DNA of 64,000 nucleotides from Drechmeria coniospora. Its lineage: Eukaryota; Ascomycota; Sordariomycetes; Hypocreales; Ophiocordycipitaceae. The stretch is from positions 7,374,520 through 7,438,519 of the forward strand of contig NC_054389.1 in the NCBI RefSeq assembly GCF_001625195.1, written 5' to 3'. Below the pieces are notes generated by a model. The model had not been told where the DNA came from, ran no database searches, and worked only from the letters and a program-made list of their open reading frames with translations. Of this stretch, positions 1 to 10,394 are shown piece by piece (the stretch's first letter is position 1; every line of letters begins with the position of its first letter). A program made the translations under genes and the position numbers.

Positions 1-476
1 ACGACGAGGTCAACTTCTACTTCAACAGCTCGCAGGGGACCAACGACGACATCTGGAAGTACGAAGTCATGGAGGCCTTCATCCAGAAGGGCAAGGACGA
101 CCCGAAGTCGTACCTCGAGTTCGAGGTCAACCCGGACAACGTCACGTACCAGGCCTTCATCTTCAACCCCTCCAAGAACCGGGCTGACGGCGCGCCCTTC
201 GAGCACGCCTTCATCAAGGACCCCGCCGCCATCGGCATCCAATCGACGACGATTCTCGACCGGGACGGTCGTTTGTGGATGAGCAATGTCCAGATCCCCC
301 TTGGCCTCTTTGGCGTCTACAGGGACAAGGCCAAGGGCACGCTGTGGAGGATGAACTTTTTCCGCACCGTCGTGGATCCCAAGACATACCCCCAGCAGGA
401 GCTGGGGGCGTGGAGTCCACCGGACAAGGCCAATTTCCACATCACCCCGTTCTTCGGCATCGCCCGCTTCGTGTGA
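1..476 (+). CDS. CBM9-like (DOMON-related) carbohydrate-binding protein, 3' part
   Basis: The reading frame is open from the window edge (first complete codon at position 3) to a TGA at 474-476, giving about 157 C-terminal residues. The pattern YLEFEVNPDNVTYQAFIFNP, then RMNFFRTV, GAWSPPD and NFHITPFFG, is what I recall of fungal family-9-like carbohydrate-binding domains, where an immunoglobulin-like beta sandwich ends in the TPFFG strand. These proteins are usually secreted and have no known catalytic role; ligand binding here is inferred. The N-terminus and any signal peptide lie outside the window, so secretion cannot be checked. No intron is seen in the visible part. Confidence 0.75.
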   Translation, partial: DEVNFYFNSSQGTNDDIWKYEVMEAFIQKGKDDPKSYLEFEVNPDNVTYQAFIFNPSKNRADGAPFEHAFIKDPAAIGIQSTTILDRDGRLWMSNVQIPLGLFGVYRDKAKGTLWRMNFFRTVVDPKTYPQQELGAWSPPDKANFHITPFFGIARFV

Positions 477-1642
477 GGAGCGAGGGGAAGGAATGGAGAG
501 GGAACGGAGAGCTATGGAGGAGCTGCGTACCTGCACAGCTGTACTTACATGTGTGCGCATGTACATACTTACATACACCTACCTTGTATTACGGAATATA
601 AATACTTTCGGGACTGCGCACGTGGTGCCGCCGGCCACTTGACTCGCGCTGACCCATGATTCAAGCGCATTTTCTCGACGGGTTGAAAATGCTTGGACCC
701 ATCTCCAAGGTCATGGCTGGCTGGCCGGCCGGCCGATGACGGGGCTCTCGTCGCGTGTATCCTCATCCATGCCAGTGCGAGACCACCGACTCCATTACCT
801 TCGAGACCCTGCGTGACCAAAGTCCGAGAGTCAGACCTTGACCGGGATAAACACGTACTGTAAAGGCACCTTCACTGGCAGTGGCCGGCCGCGAGCGGCA
901 AACCCACCATCGGCCCTCCGTCTCGGACTCCAGGAGGGACGGTCCGAGATGCTCCACAAGCCGCCATTCACATCATTTGTGACGGCTCCACGGAGGCCAA
1001 CGGGTACCGTGCCGTGCCCAGCAGCGATCGGATCGTACGGAGGAGGCCAGGGGTGATGATGGGATCGAGGCGGGACAACATCCATCTTGTTCATCAACCC
1101 ACGTAGTGAGGAATAAGTCATCTCCGTCGGTGGTGCCGAGTGTCCCGTGCTGCCTGCATTCGTTTGCATTCGTTTGCCGACGTTGCGTTCGCCATTTGCT
1201 TCCTGCCCCTCCTGCACACCACTCTGGGCTCATGAATATGATATTGTTCGACGTTCATCCGATGCGCCGTGCCTCGCCACTGTCGATAATCCGAAGCCGA
1301 GATAGGGGATAGGAGAGAGGCTGATATACGCAACATCGCCGACGCCCCGAGGAGAGCAAGGCAGGGAAAGTGCCACGCACTCGTTGTGCAGCGTACCTGC
1401 CTTCCCGCAGAGTCCAAATGCACGCTGCGGCGGAAAGGGAAGGTGCGTTTGCACCAAGGAAGGCTCAACCCAGAGCGCGTCGGATCAAGGCAAAACCCGA
1501 AGCCGAACCGTCCGCTGCGGGGGAACGCGGTGTGAACAGCTGGCGTCCGACTTCTCTGCCGTCCAGGTGGCAATCAACCTGGCCATCGGGCATCATCAAG
1601 CGCAACATCAAGCTCAGCATCCGCTTCCACCCTCTCGCCCCA
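477..1642. other. Intergenic spacer and aldehyde dehydrogenase upstream region
   Basis: No supported gene. A short ATGTACATACTTACATACACC-like tract lies near 548-585. The frame of the next gene stays open upstream to 1370, with an ATG-less, basic, low-complexity translation that does not resemble an aldehyde dehydrogenase N-terminus. I read it as 5' leader. Confidence 0.5.
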
Positions 1643-3196
1643 ATGAATACCTTTCCCCTCTGGCTCGGTGGCCGGGAGCAGGCCGGACGCGGCGACGCGA
1701 TTGCCGTCGAGGACCCAGCCACGGGCCAAGTGTTTGCTGCGTGCGATTCGGCCTCGGATGAGGACGTCGAGGATGCCATCCAGCTCGCCCAAGAGGCTTT
1801 CCTGTCGGGGTCCTGGTCCAAGCCGTCGTCGCGCCACCTCCGAGCCGATGTCCTCGACGGCATCGCCGAGCTGCTAAAGGACGAGCTGCCGCGGCTCATC
1901 GATCTCGAGGTCCGCCAGACCGGCCGCGCCGTCCGCGAGATGAAGGTCCAGCTGCCATCACTCCTGCGCTGGTTCCGCTACTACGCCGCGCTCCTCCGCA
2001 CCGACGAGCGACCTGTGCTGCCGACGAGCGGCGCGCTGCACAACTGGGTCGAGCGGGTGCCGCTCGGCGTCGTCGTCCAGATCACGCCCTTCAACCACCC
2101 GCTCCTCATCGCCGTCAAGAAACTCGCGCCCGCGCTGGCGGCCGGGAACAGCGTCATCCTCAAACCGAGCGAGCTGACGCCGCTCACGAGCCTGCTGCTC
2201 GGGCCCGTCTTCGCAAAGGCTGGCCTGCCCGACGGCGTCTTCACCGTCCTCCCGGGCCTCGGAATCGTCACCGGCCGCGCCCTCGTGAACCATCCGTTGG
2301 TCCGCAAGGTCGATGTCACGGGAGGCACGGCCGCCGGGCGGGCCATCGGCTCCGTCGTAGGCCGCAACCTCGCCCGCTACACGGCCGAGCTTGGCGGCAA
2401 GGCGCCGGTGGTGGTGTTCGAAAAAGCCAACGTGGATGCGGCCGTCAACGGAATCGCCTTTGGCGCCTTCGTCGCTTCGGGCCAGACGTGCATCGCGGCG
2501 ACCAGGATCATGGTCCACCGGAGCATCATGCCAGAGCTGATGTCGAAGCTCAAGGTAAAGTGCGAGTCGATCCGGCGTCGAATAGGTTCGCCGACGAACG
2601 AGGCGTCGTCCATGGGGCCGCTGGTCTCATCCCGCCAGCTCCGCAATGTCCAGCAGCTCGTCGACAGCACCATCCGCGATAATCGAGCCGCCATCGTCTG
2701 CGGCGGGCAGCGAATGGCGGGGGCATCCCCCCTGGACGGCACAGACTTGTCCAAGGGACATTTTTACCCGCCCACCGTCCTCTCCTCCGTCGCTGATTTC
2801 GACATCACGGCGACGGAGCTGTGGAAGGAGGAGGCGTTCGGGCCCGTCATCGTCGTCGTCGGCTTCGACGACGAGAACGAAGCCGTCCGGCTCGCCAACG
2901 ACAGCATCTTTGGCCTCGGCGCCGGCATATGGACCCAAAACCTTAGCCAGGCCTTCCGGGTCTCGGAGAAGATCAGGGGTGGCATCGTTTGGGTCAACAC
3001 GCATCATCGAAACGATCCCAGCAGCCCGTGGGGCGGCGCGACGAACGCGAGCGGCGTCGGCAGCGAGAACGGTCTTGCCGCCTATCACGCCTACTCGACG
3101 GCCAAGAGCATCGTCATCAACTACGCTTCCGCCGACGAGTCCATCGCTGCCGATGACTGGTTCCGGGAGGGATCGGGCGTGGAGCGCTACGGCTAG
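1643..3196 (+). CDS. NAD(P)+-dependent aldehyde dehydrogenase
   Basis: Intronless gene of 517 aa, the usual length for the ALDH superfamily (about 490-520). It would oxidise an aldehyde to the carboxylic acid with NAD(P)+; the substrate cannot be told from sequence. The cofactor-binding part contains QITPFNHPL and ILKPSELTPL. The general-base glutamate is E249 in AELGGKAP, and the catalytic cysteine is C283 in ASGQTCIAATR; the 34-residue spacing matches the family. EEAFGPVIVV and the WVNTHH segment near the C-terminus are also typical. The start is placed at the ATG giving MNTFPLWLGG because ALDH homology begins there; an earlier in-frame codon at 1370 would add about 91 unrelated residues. 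The overall pattern is closest to salicylaldehyde/vanillin/betaine-aldehyde dehydrogenase-like enzymes, but I cannot assign a subfamily. Confidence 0.9.
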   Translation: MNTFPLWLGGREQAGRGDAIAVEDPATGQVFAACDSASDEDVEDAIQLAQEAFLSGSWSKPSSRHLRADVLDGIAELLKDELPRLIDLEVRQTGRAVREMKVQLPSLLRWFRYYAALLRTDERPVLPTSGALHNWVERVPLGVVVQITPFNHPLLIAVKKLAPALAAGNSVILKPSELTPLTSLLLGPVFAKAGLPDGVFTVLPGLGIVTGRALVNHPLVRKVDVTGGTAAGRAIGSVVGRNLARYTAELGGKAPVVVFEKANVDAAVNGIAFGAFVASGQTCIAATRIMVHRSIMPELMSKLKVKCESIRRRIGSPTNEASSMGPLVSSRQLRNVQQLVDSTIRDNRAAIVCGGQRMAGASPLDGTDLSKGHFYPPTVLSSVADFDITATELWKEEAFGPVIVVVGFDDENEAVRLANDSIFGLGAGIWTQNLSQAFRVSEKIRGGIVWVNTHHRNDPSSPWGGATNASGVGSENGLAAYHAYSTAKSIVINYASADESIAADDWFREGSGVERYG

Positions 3197-4953
3197 CCGT
3201 CGATTCCCCGGTGATGATGTCAGTCGACAGTGCCGTGCACGCCGATGCACGTCGAACGATGCCCTGCAAGCATGAGCTCGGTGGCTGGATGGCGCCTACT
3301 ACCCGATCAACTCACCGCGATGGCGAAGGGGTCGATGACGCGCAAACATTTTTGCAGTACCGCACAAGCAAAATATGCACACGTCTCGTCCTCGTCATTA
3401 CTTCGAACTAGTCCGTCACCAGTGCCGAGTTCTGGCACCGGGGCTTTCGGTGTGGCGCATCAAGTGCCGTGCCGACACGGCGCATCGTCGTCGCCGCATC
3501 GGCGCCCAGGGGACGGGCCGAACAAGCAAGACACCCATTCACAGGCCAACGCAAGATTCCTCCCTTTGACTCTACCCTGCAGCGCGTCTTGACCTGCATC
3601 TTCCTACACTGAGTACCGGTTCTGCTCCGACGAGTTTCACATTGGCTCGCTCGGCCGTGGAATGCAGGCAGCATTCCTTAGTGTGTCCGGCTAACATCAG
3701 GAACGCTGTTGAGAAATACGCCTGTTATGTACGGAGTACTTAACGTACGCAACCGTGTACGGTTAAATCGGTTCGCTCAAGCGGCTCGCGGAAAGTCTTA
3801 GTTGAAGCATGTGTAAGGTTGCCGCATTGTCCATATTCTGTCTTGAACCCTGTGTGCCTTTCAGTGCCCATCATTCCTCGATTCTGACCTCGGAAATAAT
3901 GCGGACTGCAAACGGAGGCCATTCAACCGTCGTGACAGTGTCTGTCGGTGAGCCGTCTGGGTTCTAGGCACATAACTGGCTTGGAGTCTCCCGAGCCGCA
4001 CGAGTACGACCGGGGACCTGGAGGCCGGTACGAAACTTTGATTACATTGCTTCTCAGTTCATTTCGCCCACTAACCATCAATTCATCATCCTGTCCAGAT
4101 CTGGATCGACCCCAATCCGCTCAAACCGGGCGGCCATGCAGACTACTCACCAGAACTGTCCGTCAAACTGTGGCCCGGCTCAGGCAAAGACAAGACCTGG
4201 ACCATCATCAACAAACAGGATACGCTGGCAGTAGAGTTGAATATGGCGGAATTCCCAACCACCTACTTTCATTATGACGCCATAAAAGCGCAGTAGGAAC
4301 ACCGAATTTGCCCGTATTATCCCTTCCCGAAAGGTCGATCCGCATAGAACCGTCCAGTCTTGTGCCTCGGCTGTCTTCTGGAAAATTGGCAACTGAATCA
4401 CCATACCACCAGCAGTTAGAAATACACTGATACGGATTTGCACTCTGTTCAACATTGTTCCGCCATCGCCGAATTGAATTAAATTCACGGCTTCCCTTCC
4501 CTCGAAACGTAGCGGTCCTAGTACTATGTGTGTTTTTGTTGTCGACTATTCGTAGATGGGGATGGTCTAGGGTAATACGGATCCGCGGCGCACACCAACT
4601 ACAGTATTATCGTTACCACCCAATAGGACCTGGAGCCCATTAGGAGTGCATGTCAAAATAACTGGTCATATGGAGGAAGGCATTGCAATAACGTCGTCGA
4701 AAAATCAAATCAGACTTCACCCACCCCCATCATCCATAATTTCGTGAACCCTAGTATGTACTACCGTTGGGAGCAAGTTCCACTTTCTGGTAACTACTTG
4801 TCTTTGATGAGGAATAATAGTTGGAGGCTCTGTTGGTCACCCCTACTGGATGGAGGTTTCTCAGTTCCACATCGACGGATAAACACCAATAGGCTAAGCA
4901 TACGAAGAATCTCACAACCACCGTGCCCCCTGCGCTGACTGGCACTGAAGTAC
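3197..4953. other. 1.75 kb spacer, AT-richer than its neighbours
   Basis: Between the ALDH and Ppo stop codons. From about 3700 to 4900 the GC content is visibly lower than in flanking DNA. A single GTACGGAGTAC-type motif occurs near 3729. Apart from the possible exon at 4099-4296, no frame gives a protein-like translation. It may hold a decayed gene. Confidence 0.5.
4099..4296 (+). pseudogene. Possible terminal exon or remnant of an unrecognised gene
   Basis: A 65-codon frame ends in TAG at 4294-4296. It begins right after a good 3' splice site: CACTAACC branch-like sequence at about 4069-4076, then CTGTCCAG ending at 4098. The translation is rich in W, P, D and Y and has natural composition, with segments such as IWIDPNPLKPGGHADYSPEL, SVKLWPGSGKDKTWTIIN and FPTTYFHYDAIKAQ. 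I do not recognise the family. Candidate donors upstream (GTGAGC at 3948, GTACGA at 4028) do not join in a matching phase to an open, protein-like upstream frame, so the 5' part may be lost. Treat as a low-confidence gene fragment. Confidence 0.3.
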
Positions 4954-7900
4954 TCATTCGTCGTCCCAGGACACCTTCATGGCTGTCGGGAACGGCCAGA
5001 CGCCGCCCCAATCCTCCGTCATATACAGCCTGTCCCCGATCTGTCCCTCAATGCTCTTCAGCTCCCCTTGCGGCCCAGCCACCCTGCGGAGGCCCTTCTT
5101 CTTGAAGACAGCCCGGGTCAGCTCGACGAGCGCAACCCGACCGGCGTCCTCGGCCAGCCGCCTGTACGGCTCCGCACCGTAGTGCAGGTAAGTCTCCAGA
5201 GGCCGTCGTGGATCCACGCCATCTGGGTTGGGGAAGTGTGACGCCGACCGTGCCGAGGACGACGGGGACACGAACACGTGTTGACCTGGCTCGAAGCGAA
5301 CGTGCCTGGAATCTTCCACCGCCACCGTTTCGGCAGCAACCGCCTTGCGGTATATGCTTGCCGGCCCGGACAGCCGAACTCCCTCGAGGGCGTACCCTAG
5401 AAGTAGCGCATCGTTGTCGTCGTTCCGCGGCTCCGATGCGATCCGGTGCAGCTCCTCCAGGTGAAGCCGGCCGCTCGCGGAAAGGTAAAAGTCGACTGCC
5501 TGGGCAAACTAGTCAAGGTATCATCGTCAGCAGCTGCCTCGTCTGGTCTTGATCCCGCGTCGGTCACGACTCACCGATTGGCCTTCGTTCGGCACGAAAG
5601 CCCCTGCCGTCGGGATGATCTGGCCCCAAGTAATCTCATCCGCTTTGAGTCCGGCCTTGGACAAGCCCTTGATCAACGTGACGCCGTACCCAGAGAGCGC
5701 GCCGTCCTTGGCCGTGGCCTTGGCCGTAAACAGTCCGGGTAGGCCCAGCGTTGTGGTGAGCTTGACGTTCGTCTCGGCTATGCTCCCGAGCTGCGACACC
5801 AAACTCTTCGCCTTGCGCTTGAGCCCATACGACTTGACTGGATCGAGGTCGACAAAGAGGGCTGCGAAGACGGTTGCCAGTGCCGTGTACAACTCCTGCT
5901 CAGAGAACACGCCCTTGGGGTTATCCTTGCTCTTCAAGGGGAGGTTGAAGAGTTGGGCGACAAAGTGCGTGTGCGCGAGGTTGCCGACGTCTCGCACCAG
6001 GTCGCAGTGCGTCTTACCGGCAAGTCTGTACGACTTCTCGTCAAGCAGTCGCTCCGCCATGGTGGAGTAAAAATTCTTGATCGATTCCTTCCAGCCGTCT
6101 CCGAAAATGAGCGATTCCAGGAGCTTTCCGTCCCTCGAGTGCACGGCCGTACTCGTCGGGTGGCCCACGAGACGATCCAGCGCCTGCTGCCAGTTGACGA
6201 TGTACTTTTCCTCGTTTCGGAGGATGTGCTCGCTCGCATCGTACAACGAAAACCGGACGCTCGGGGCCCTGTAGCGCGGTCTGTCAAACGTGAAGCCGTC
6301 GACCCGATTCAGGTCTGTGAGGATCTTGCGGTTCTCCGACGGAATCACCATGGGATAGTGGGCATAGACGGACCCCTGATCGAAATGATTGGGGAACGCA
6401 CGCAGGAACAACTTGTAGAAGATGCAGCCATGGTTGATCTTCAAGTCGTAGTTGGCCTCGCCGTACCCCCACTGGGTCAGGTAGCCAGGGTGATAGTCGG
6501 TCGTGTAGTGTCTGTCGCCGCGGACGAGAGCGACGGCATCCGAGAGGACGACGCGCGAGATGGTGTAGGTTGGTGCGATGCCGACGCCCGGCACCATCGG
6601 CGTCTTCCCCTCTTCCGCCACCAGACCAGGATAGAGCTCGACATGGTCCGGGTGCTGGTACAGGTTGCGCAGCGAGTCGGCCACGTCGGGGTCCGAATTG
6701 ATGTCCTCGAACGTCTCGTATGCCTTGAGGCCGAAGTGCTTGCGGAATTCGTTCAGCCCGGCCACGTTCCACTTCCTGCCCCTGATGATGCCCAAGATTT
6801 CGATGGGCTTCATGATCCTTGGCACATTCTGTGCGCCAAAGGCGCCGCCGGGCTGCTCGATGGCCGTCGCAAGTGCGTCGACCAACTCGTCGTCGTTGAA
6901 GCGGCCATCCGGTCCGCGGCTGAAGCCGCCGAACTCGCGACGGCCAGGATCGGCGTCCATCGTCATCTCAAACTTCTTGACCGCCGCCATGAGGGTTTGG
7001 AGGTTCAGCTCGCCATAGTTGTCCCCCAAGAGGTCCTTGAAGAAGGTCTGGATCCATTCGTCATCGTGTTGCGAGATGCACGAGTGCCAGCGATAGCAAA
7101 GGTTGAACTCGGCCGAGACGGCGTTGCCGACGCCGCTGTCGGATCCCTTGGACGTTCCGACTGAGACACCCATCTCCTGTCGCGGATCGAGCGTCCACTC
7201 GGTATCGACGCGGTTCAGGTTGATGATGTTCCGGACGTAGTCGACGAGGGTGATGTTGATGTACAGGCCGGAGGTGATGAGCCGCGCGGTTTGGAACAGA
7301 TCCTCGTCGTACTTTTTCCATGCCTTGGCCGTCTCCTCGCTATTCATCTTGGCCGTCGGCTTGGGAAACCTGTTGTTCTCGTTGATCGCCGCCAGATTTT
7401 CGGCGATGTGGTTGTGGAAACGGTTGAACATGATGAGGAGGATGCAAACGCCAGGCGGGTTGCCAAGAAGTCGTCTGTCGGCGAACGCATCGGGCTTGAG
7501 GGTGCCATCCTTGAATGTTCGGATCGAGTCAAGGGTTTCTTTGCTGTTACCATACAGCGGCGACAGGTCGAGGTACGAGGATGAGTTGTTTATGTTGCCG
7601 TCCTTCGAATCGGTCCAAAAAATGTCTGGAATTCCATGAGTTAGCCAAGGAGCCCTGTGCAAGCGTATTCCCTTCTGCCGCTGGAGCTCACCATGAATCA
7701 CTATCGTGGCCCAGTACCAAAGAATACTCGACACGTTGTTGGGGTTCTTTTTGAAGTTCTTCCGCGCCATAACAGCCTCGTACACCGTCTCCGGGTCGGG
7801 TAGGGCGCCGAGATTGGCCTTTCCAGGCTTGACCGAGCGCGAATACGGCGTGCCGGCGGCTCCTAGTTTCGGCATGAGGGGGTTCTGCGAAGCTCAGTTA

Positions 7901-8553
7901 GATATCTCTCGTCAGGAATTTCCGAGTCAGGTTAGGCGCAATTACGTTGTTGGATCCATCGGGTTGACGGTAGCGAAACTGATCGCCATGATACAGCAGT
8001 GGTGGGTGGTCGAGCGAGTTCCACAGCTTGTCGATGAAGAGGTTCGTGAGGACTTCCTGTCTCGCCGAATGGTTCGGCATCGTGGCCACCATCTGAATCG
8101 TTCGCTCCATGATCATCGTCTTGTCATCTTGCTGGGTTTCACCCTTCAGCTTGGCCATGACCATTTCCATGAGAGTCTTGACATCTAGTTGCAAGGTTAG
8201 CGAGCCGTCCAACCATCACTCGACTTGTACCATTCGTCACACTTGCCTCCCCAACCGATACTACGGAGATCCTCCATAATCCCCGGTCGCCTGATCACGT
8301 TTCTATAGGAGCCATCCCCCAACTCGGTCGGGAGCGGCCGACTGGATGCTTGTCGGAAGTGTGACAATGACCAGCTCTCTCGCTTCGTCGCCTTAGATTC
8401 GGACGTTGCAGGCTCGGTCATTGGCTTATCCTTGTTGTGTTCAGGAGCAGAGGAGTGTCCGTTGGTTCCATTGCTGCGAGCCCCATTCGTCTCGATGCCG
8501 TCATAGTCACCGTTTTGGGCCCCTTCGCCCGTCCCGTTCGATTCAGGAGTCAT
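4954..8553 (-). CDS. Ppo-type linoleate dioxygenase (heme peroxidase domain plus P450-like domain)
   Basis: Five exons: 8553-8256, 8184-7946, 7884-7692, 7625-5575 and 5508-4954, total 1111 aa, normal for psi-factor-producing oxygenases. The 66-nt intron 7626-7691 keeps the frame open but must be removed: splicing restores the distal-heme motif IVIHD-IFWTD (His about 243). SYLDLSPLYGN follows. The proximal-side motif is NLCYRWHSC, with Tyr421 (radical) and His424 (heme ligand). The N-terminal half should add O2 to linoleic or oleic acid. The C-terminal half is P450-like, with PNEGQ in the I-helix region. In the heme-ligand loop at residues 1037-1046 (YGAEPYRRLA) the expected cysteine is Arg1044 and the final glycine is alanine. 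Isomerase activity is therefore doubtful; the enzyme is more likely a 10-DOX/PpoC-like oxygenase. Oxylipins of this family control sporulation and secondary metabolism in Aspergillus. Confidence 0.92.
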
Positions 8554-10394
8554 GATGTCGAGCCTAACCGCAACCCGAGGTTGGTTCTAGATGGGTTCAT
8601 GTACCGTACGCTACGGAGTATTTAAGGCCTGAACGCGCGCGAGGGAGGGTGCGAGGCAACCCCGTACCTTTTATCTCTCGGTGGCTGAACAAAGCCGGCA
8701 TACCACCTCTGAGCTGAGACATCTGGGACGTGTGACGTAGGATAATTCGCCAAGCCCACACGGAGGATGAACTTGATAGCTGCACCTCACCGTCTGAGCC
8801 TGTACGTAATGCGATTCAACCAGCCAGCCGTGCAAAAGTGCCGACACTCGGATCGTCTAGTTGGACAGCCGTGCTTCCAGACCGATACGAGCGGGTAGCA
8901 GTCCTGTGAATCCGGGGAAAAAGGGAAGGGGGGGAGGTGGGGGGTGTCAATGGTAGGTGTAGGCCGATATCACGTCCTAGTTGTGCTCACTCGTATTCTC
9001 ATTTATCTCGTCGCGCAGAGTTGCAGCGAGCAAAGACCAATGGCAATCGATCGGTTGTGAGCAAGGTGGCATGGAGACGACGTCGTATTTGCTAAGAAGA
9101 ATTGCTAATTTGTCCGAGCACATTGTTTGGTTTTCAACGCTTGTCAGACAGGGGGTGGTTTTGCGGCGACGAGGGCGAATCGGCTGCCGTCTCCTTTTCG
9201 AGGCCCGAGCCGTCGCGGCAGGGATATCGACCCGACTGCTTATGCCGGCACAATCAGAAACGCGCCTGGTGAAGCTAGGGTCAATGAAGGGGCGTGATTT
9301 GCTATGCGTTCGCAGCTAATCATCCCTGAAGGTTCTGGTTCAAGACGCCGGCCCGAAGGCCCTTGCAAGCCTCAGCCCGTTCTCCGTTCCATTCCATCGC
9401 GGCCCGGCTGAGCGTGCACTTCACTCTGTTCCGTGCCTCCAACGAAGCTCAACTCTGCGCGTGTCAGCAGGTGACGAGCTCGACGACGAGCCATACTCGA
9501 GAGATCACCGACGCCGGCTCCCTGGCAGCATGACCATTGCCCCCCCTGGCGCCTGTTCCTCGGCCGACAACTGATGTATCATCTGTGGGCTTTCCCCGAC
9601 CTGAAATGGACGCACCAAATGCGTACGTGCTGTGAATGAACTCCAGTCGGGGCGTGATTATGCAGTCCCCTCCTTCCAGTGGCGTGCTGAAGTGATTCAG
9701 CCGTCCTGCAATGCAACGTCGGCAGAAGCAAATATAGAGTGGCATTGGCATCTGCAGTGGTCATCCCTTGTCCCATTCAAGACATGTAGCAAGCCACGGA
9801 AAACGGTCCATTTCGCTTCTCATCCCGCGTCGGTCGCAGACGCTGGTTCAGATTGGCTTTTCGACGGTTCAAGCCCACATTTACACGGCAGCAGCATGGC
9901 CTTCGTCTGTGTATTCTGCAGTCGAAATTCGACTGTAACGTCGCCGGAGCGGCCGAGTAAGGATTTATGCCGCATCGCTTCGCCCTTTCCCACCCTTACA
10001 AGTATCCATGCTTGCTTGTATCGTACATGGGAGTAGGTGTAAGTTTGCGTCGTGCCGGCCTCGAGAGGAGAGAGATGCATCCAAATCGCAGCCGCCGCGG
10101 GCTCACACGGAGAATGGTAGGCGCTCATCATGATTTAATTGCCCGTCGGCCACCCAATCGAATCACAAGTGTCGTCGGTCCTCGGCATGTGTAGTCTCGA
10201 CATGATGGCTCTTCTTCACCCTTTCGAAACAGCCCGACGCTTGCAATCATCCTAGGCTCCGATGGCTCGCAGCAACCTTCTGTATCCGTACAAGTATTCT
10301 CAACAGCCGCGTACGGTTCGGGACGGCGAGAGCACGGCCGAACGGTTCACACTCGGTTCCGGGATGAAGAACAAGCCGCTGCCGCAGGCCGACG
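8554..10394. other. 1.8 kb spacer: Ppo promoter side and AMSH 3' side
   Basis: No supported gene. Just upstream of the Ppo ATG, on its strand, is a TACGGAGTA motif next to a TATTTAAGG-like A/T tract (about 8611-8627). A G-rich run lies at 8918-8944. Open frames here (for example 8981-9319 and 9632-10036) have no protein-like composition or recognisable motif. Confidence 0.45.

Noticed and set aside
1370..1642. N-terminal extension of the aldehyde dehydrogenase
   Set aside because: Basic low-complexity translation; family homology begins at the ATG at 1643. A targeting peptide cannot be fully excluded.
5953..7164. 403-codon plus-strand frame across the Ppo gene
   Set aside because: Antisense shadow of the large Ppo exon; valine- and arginine-rich translation without domains.
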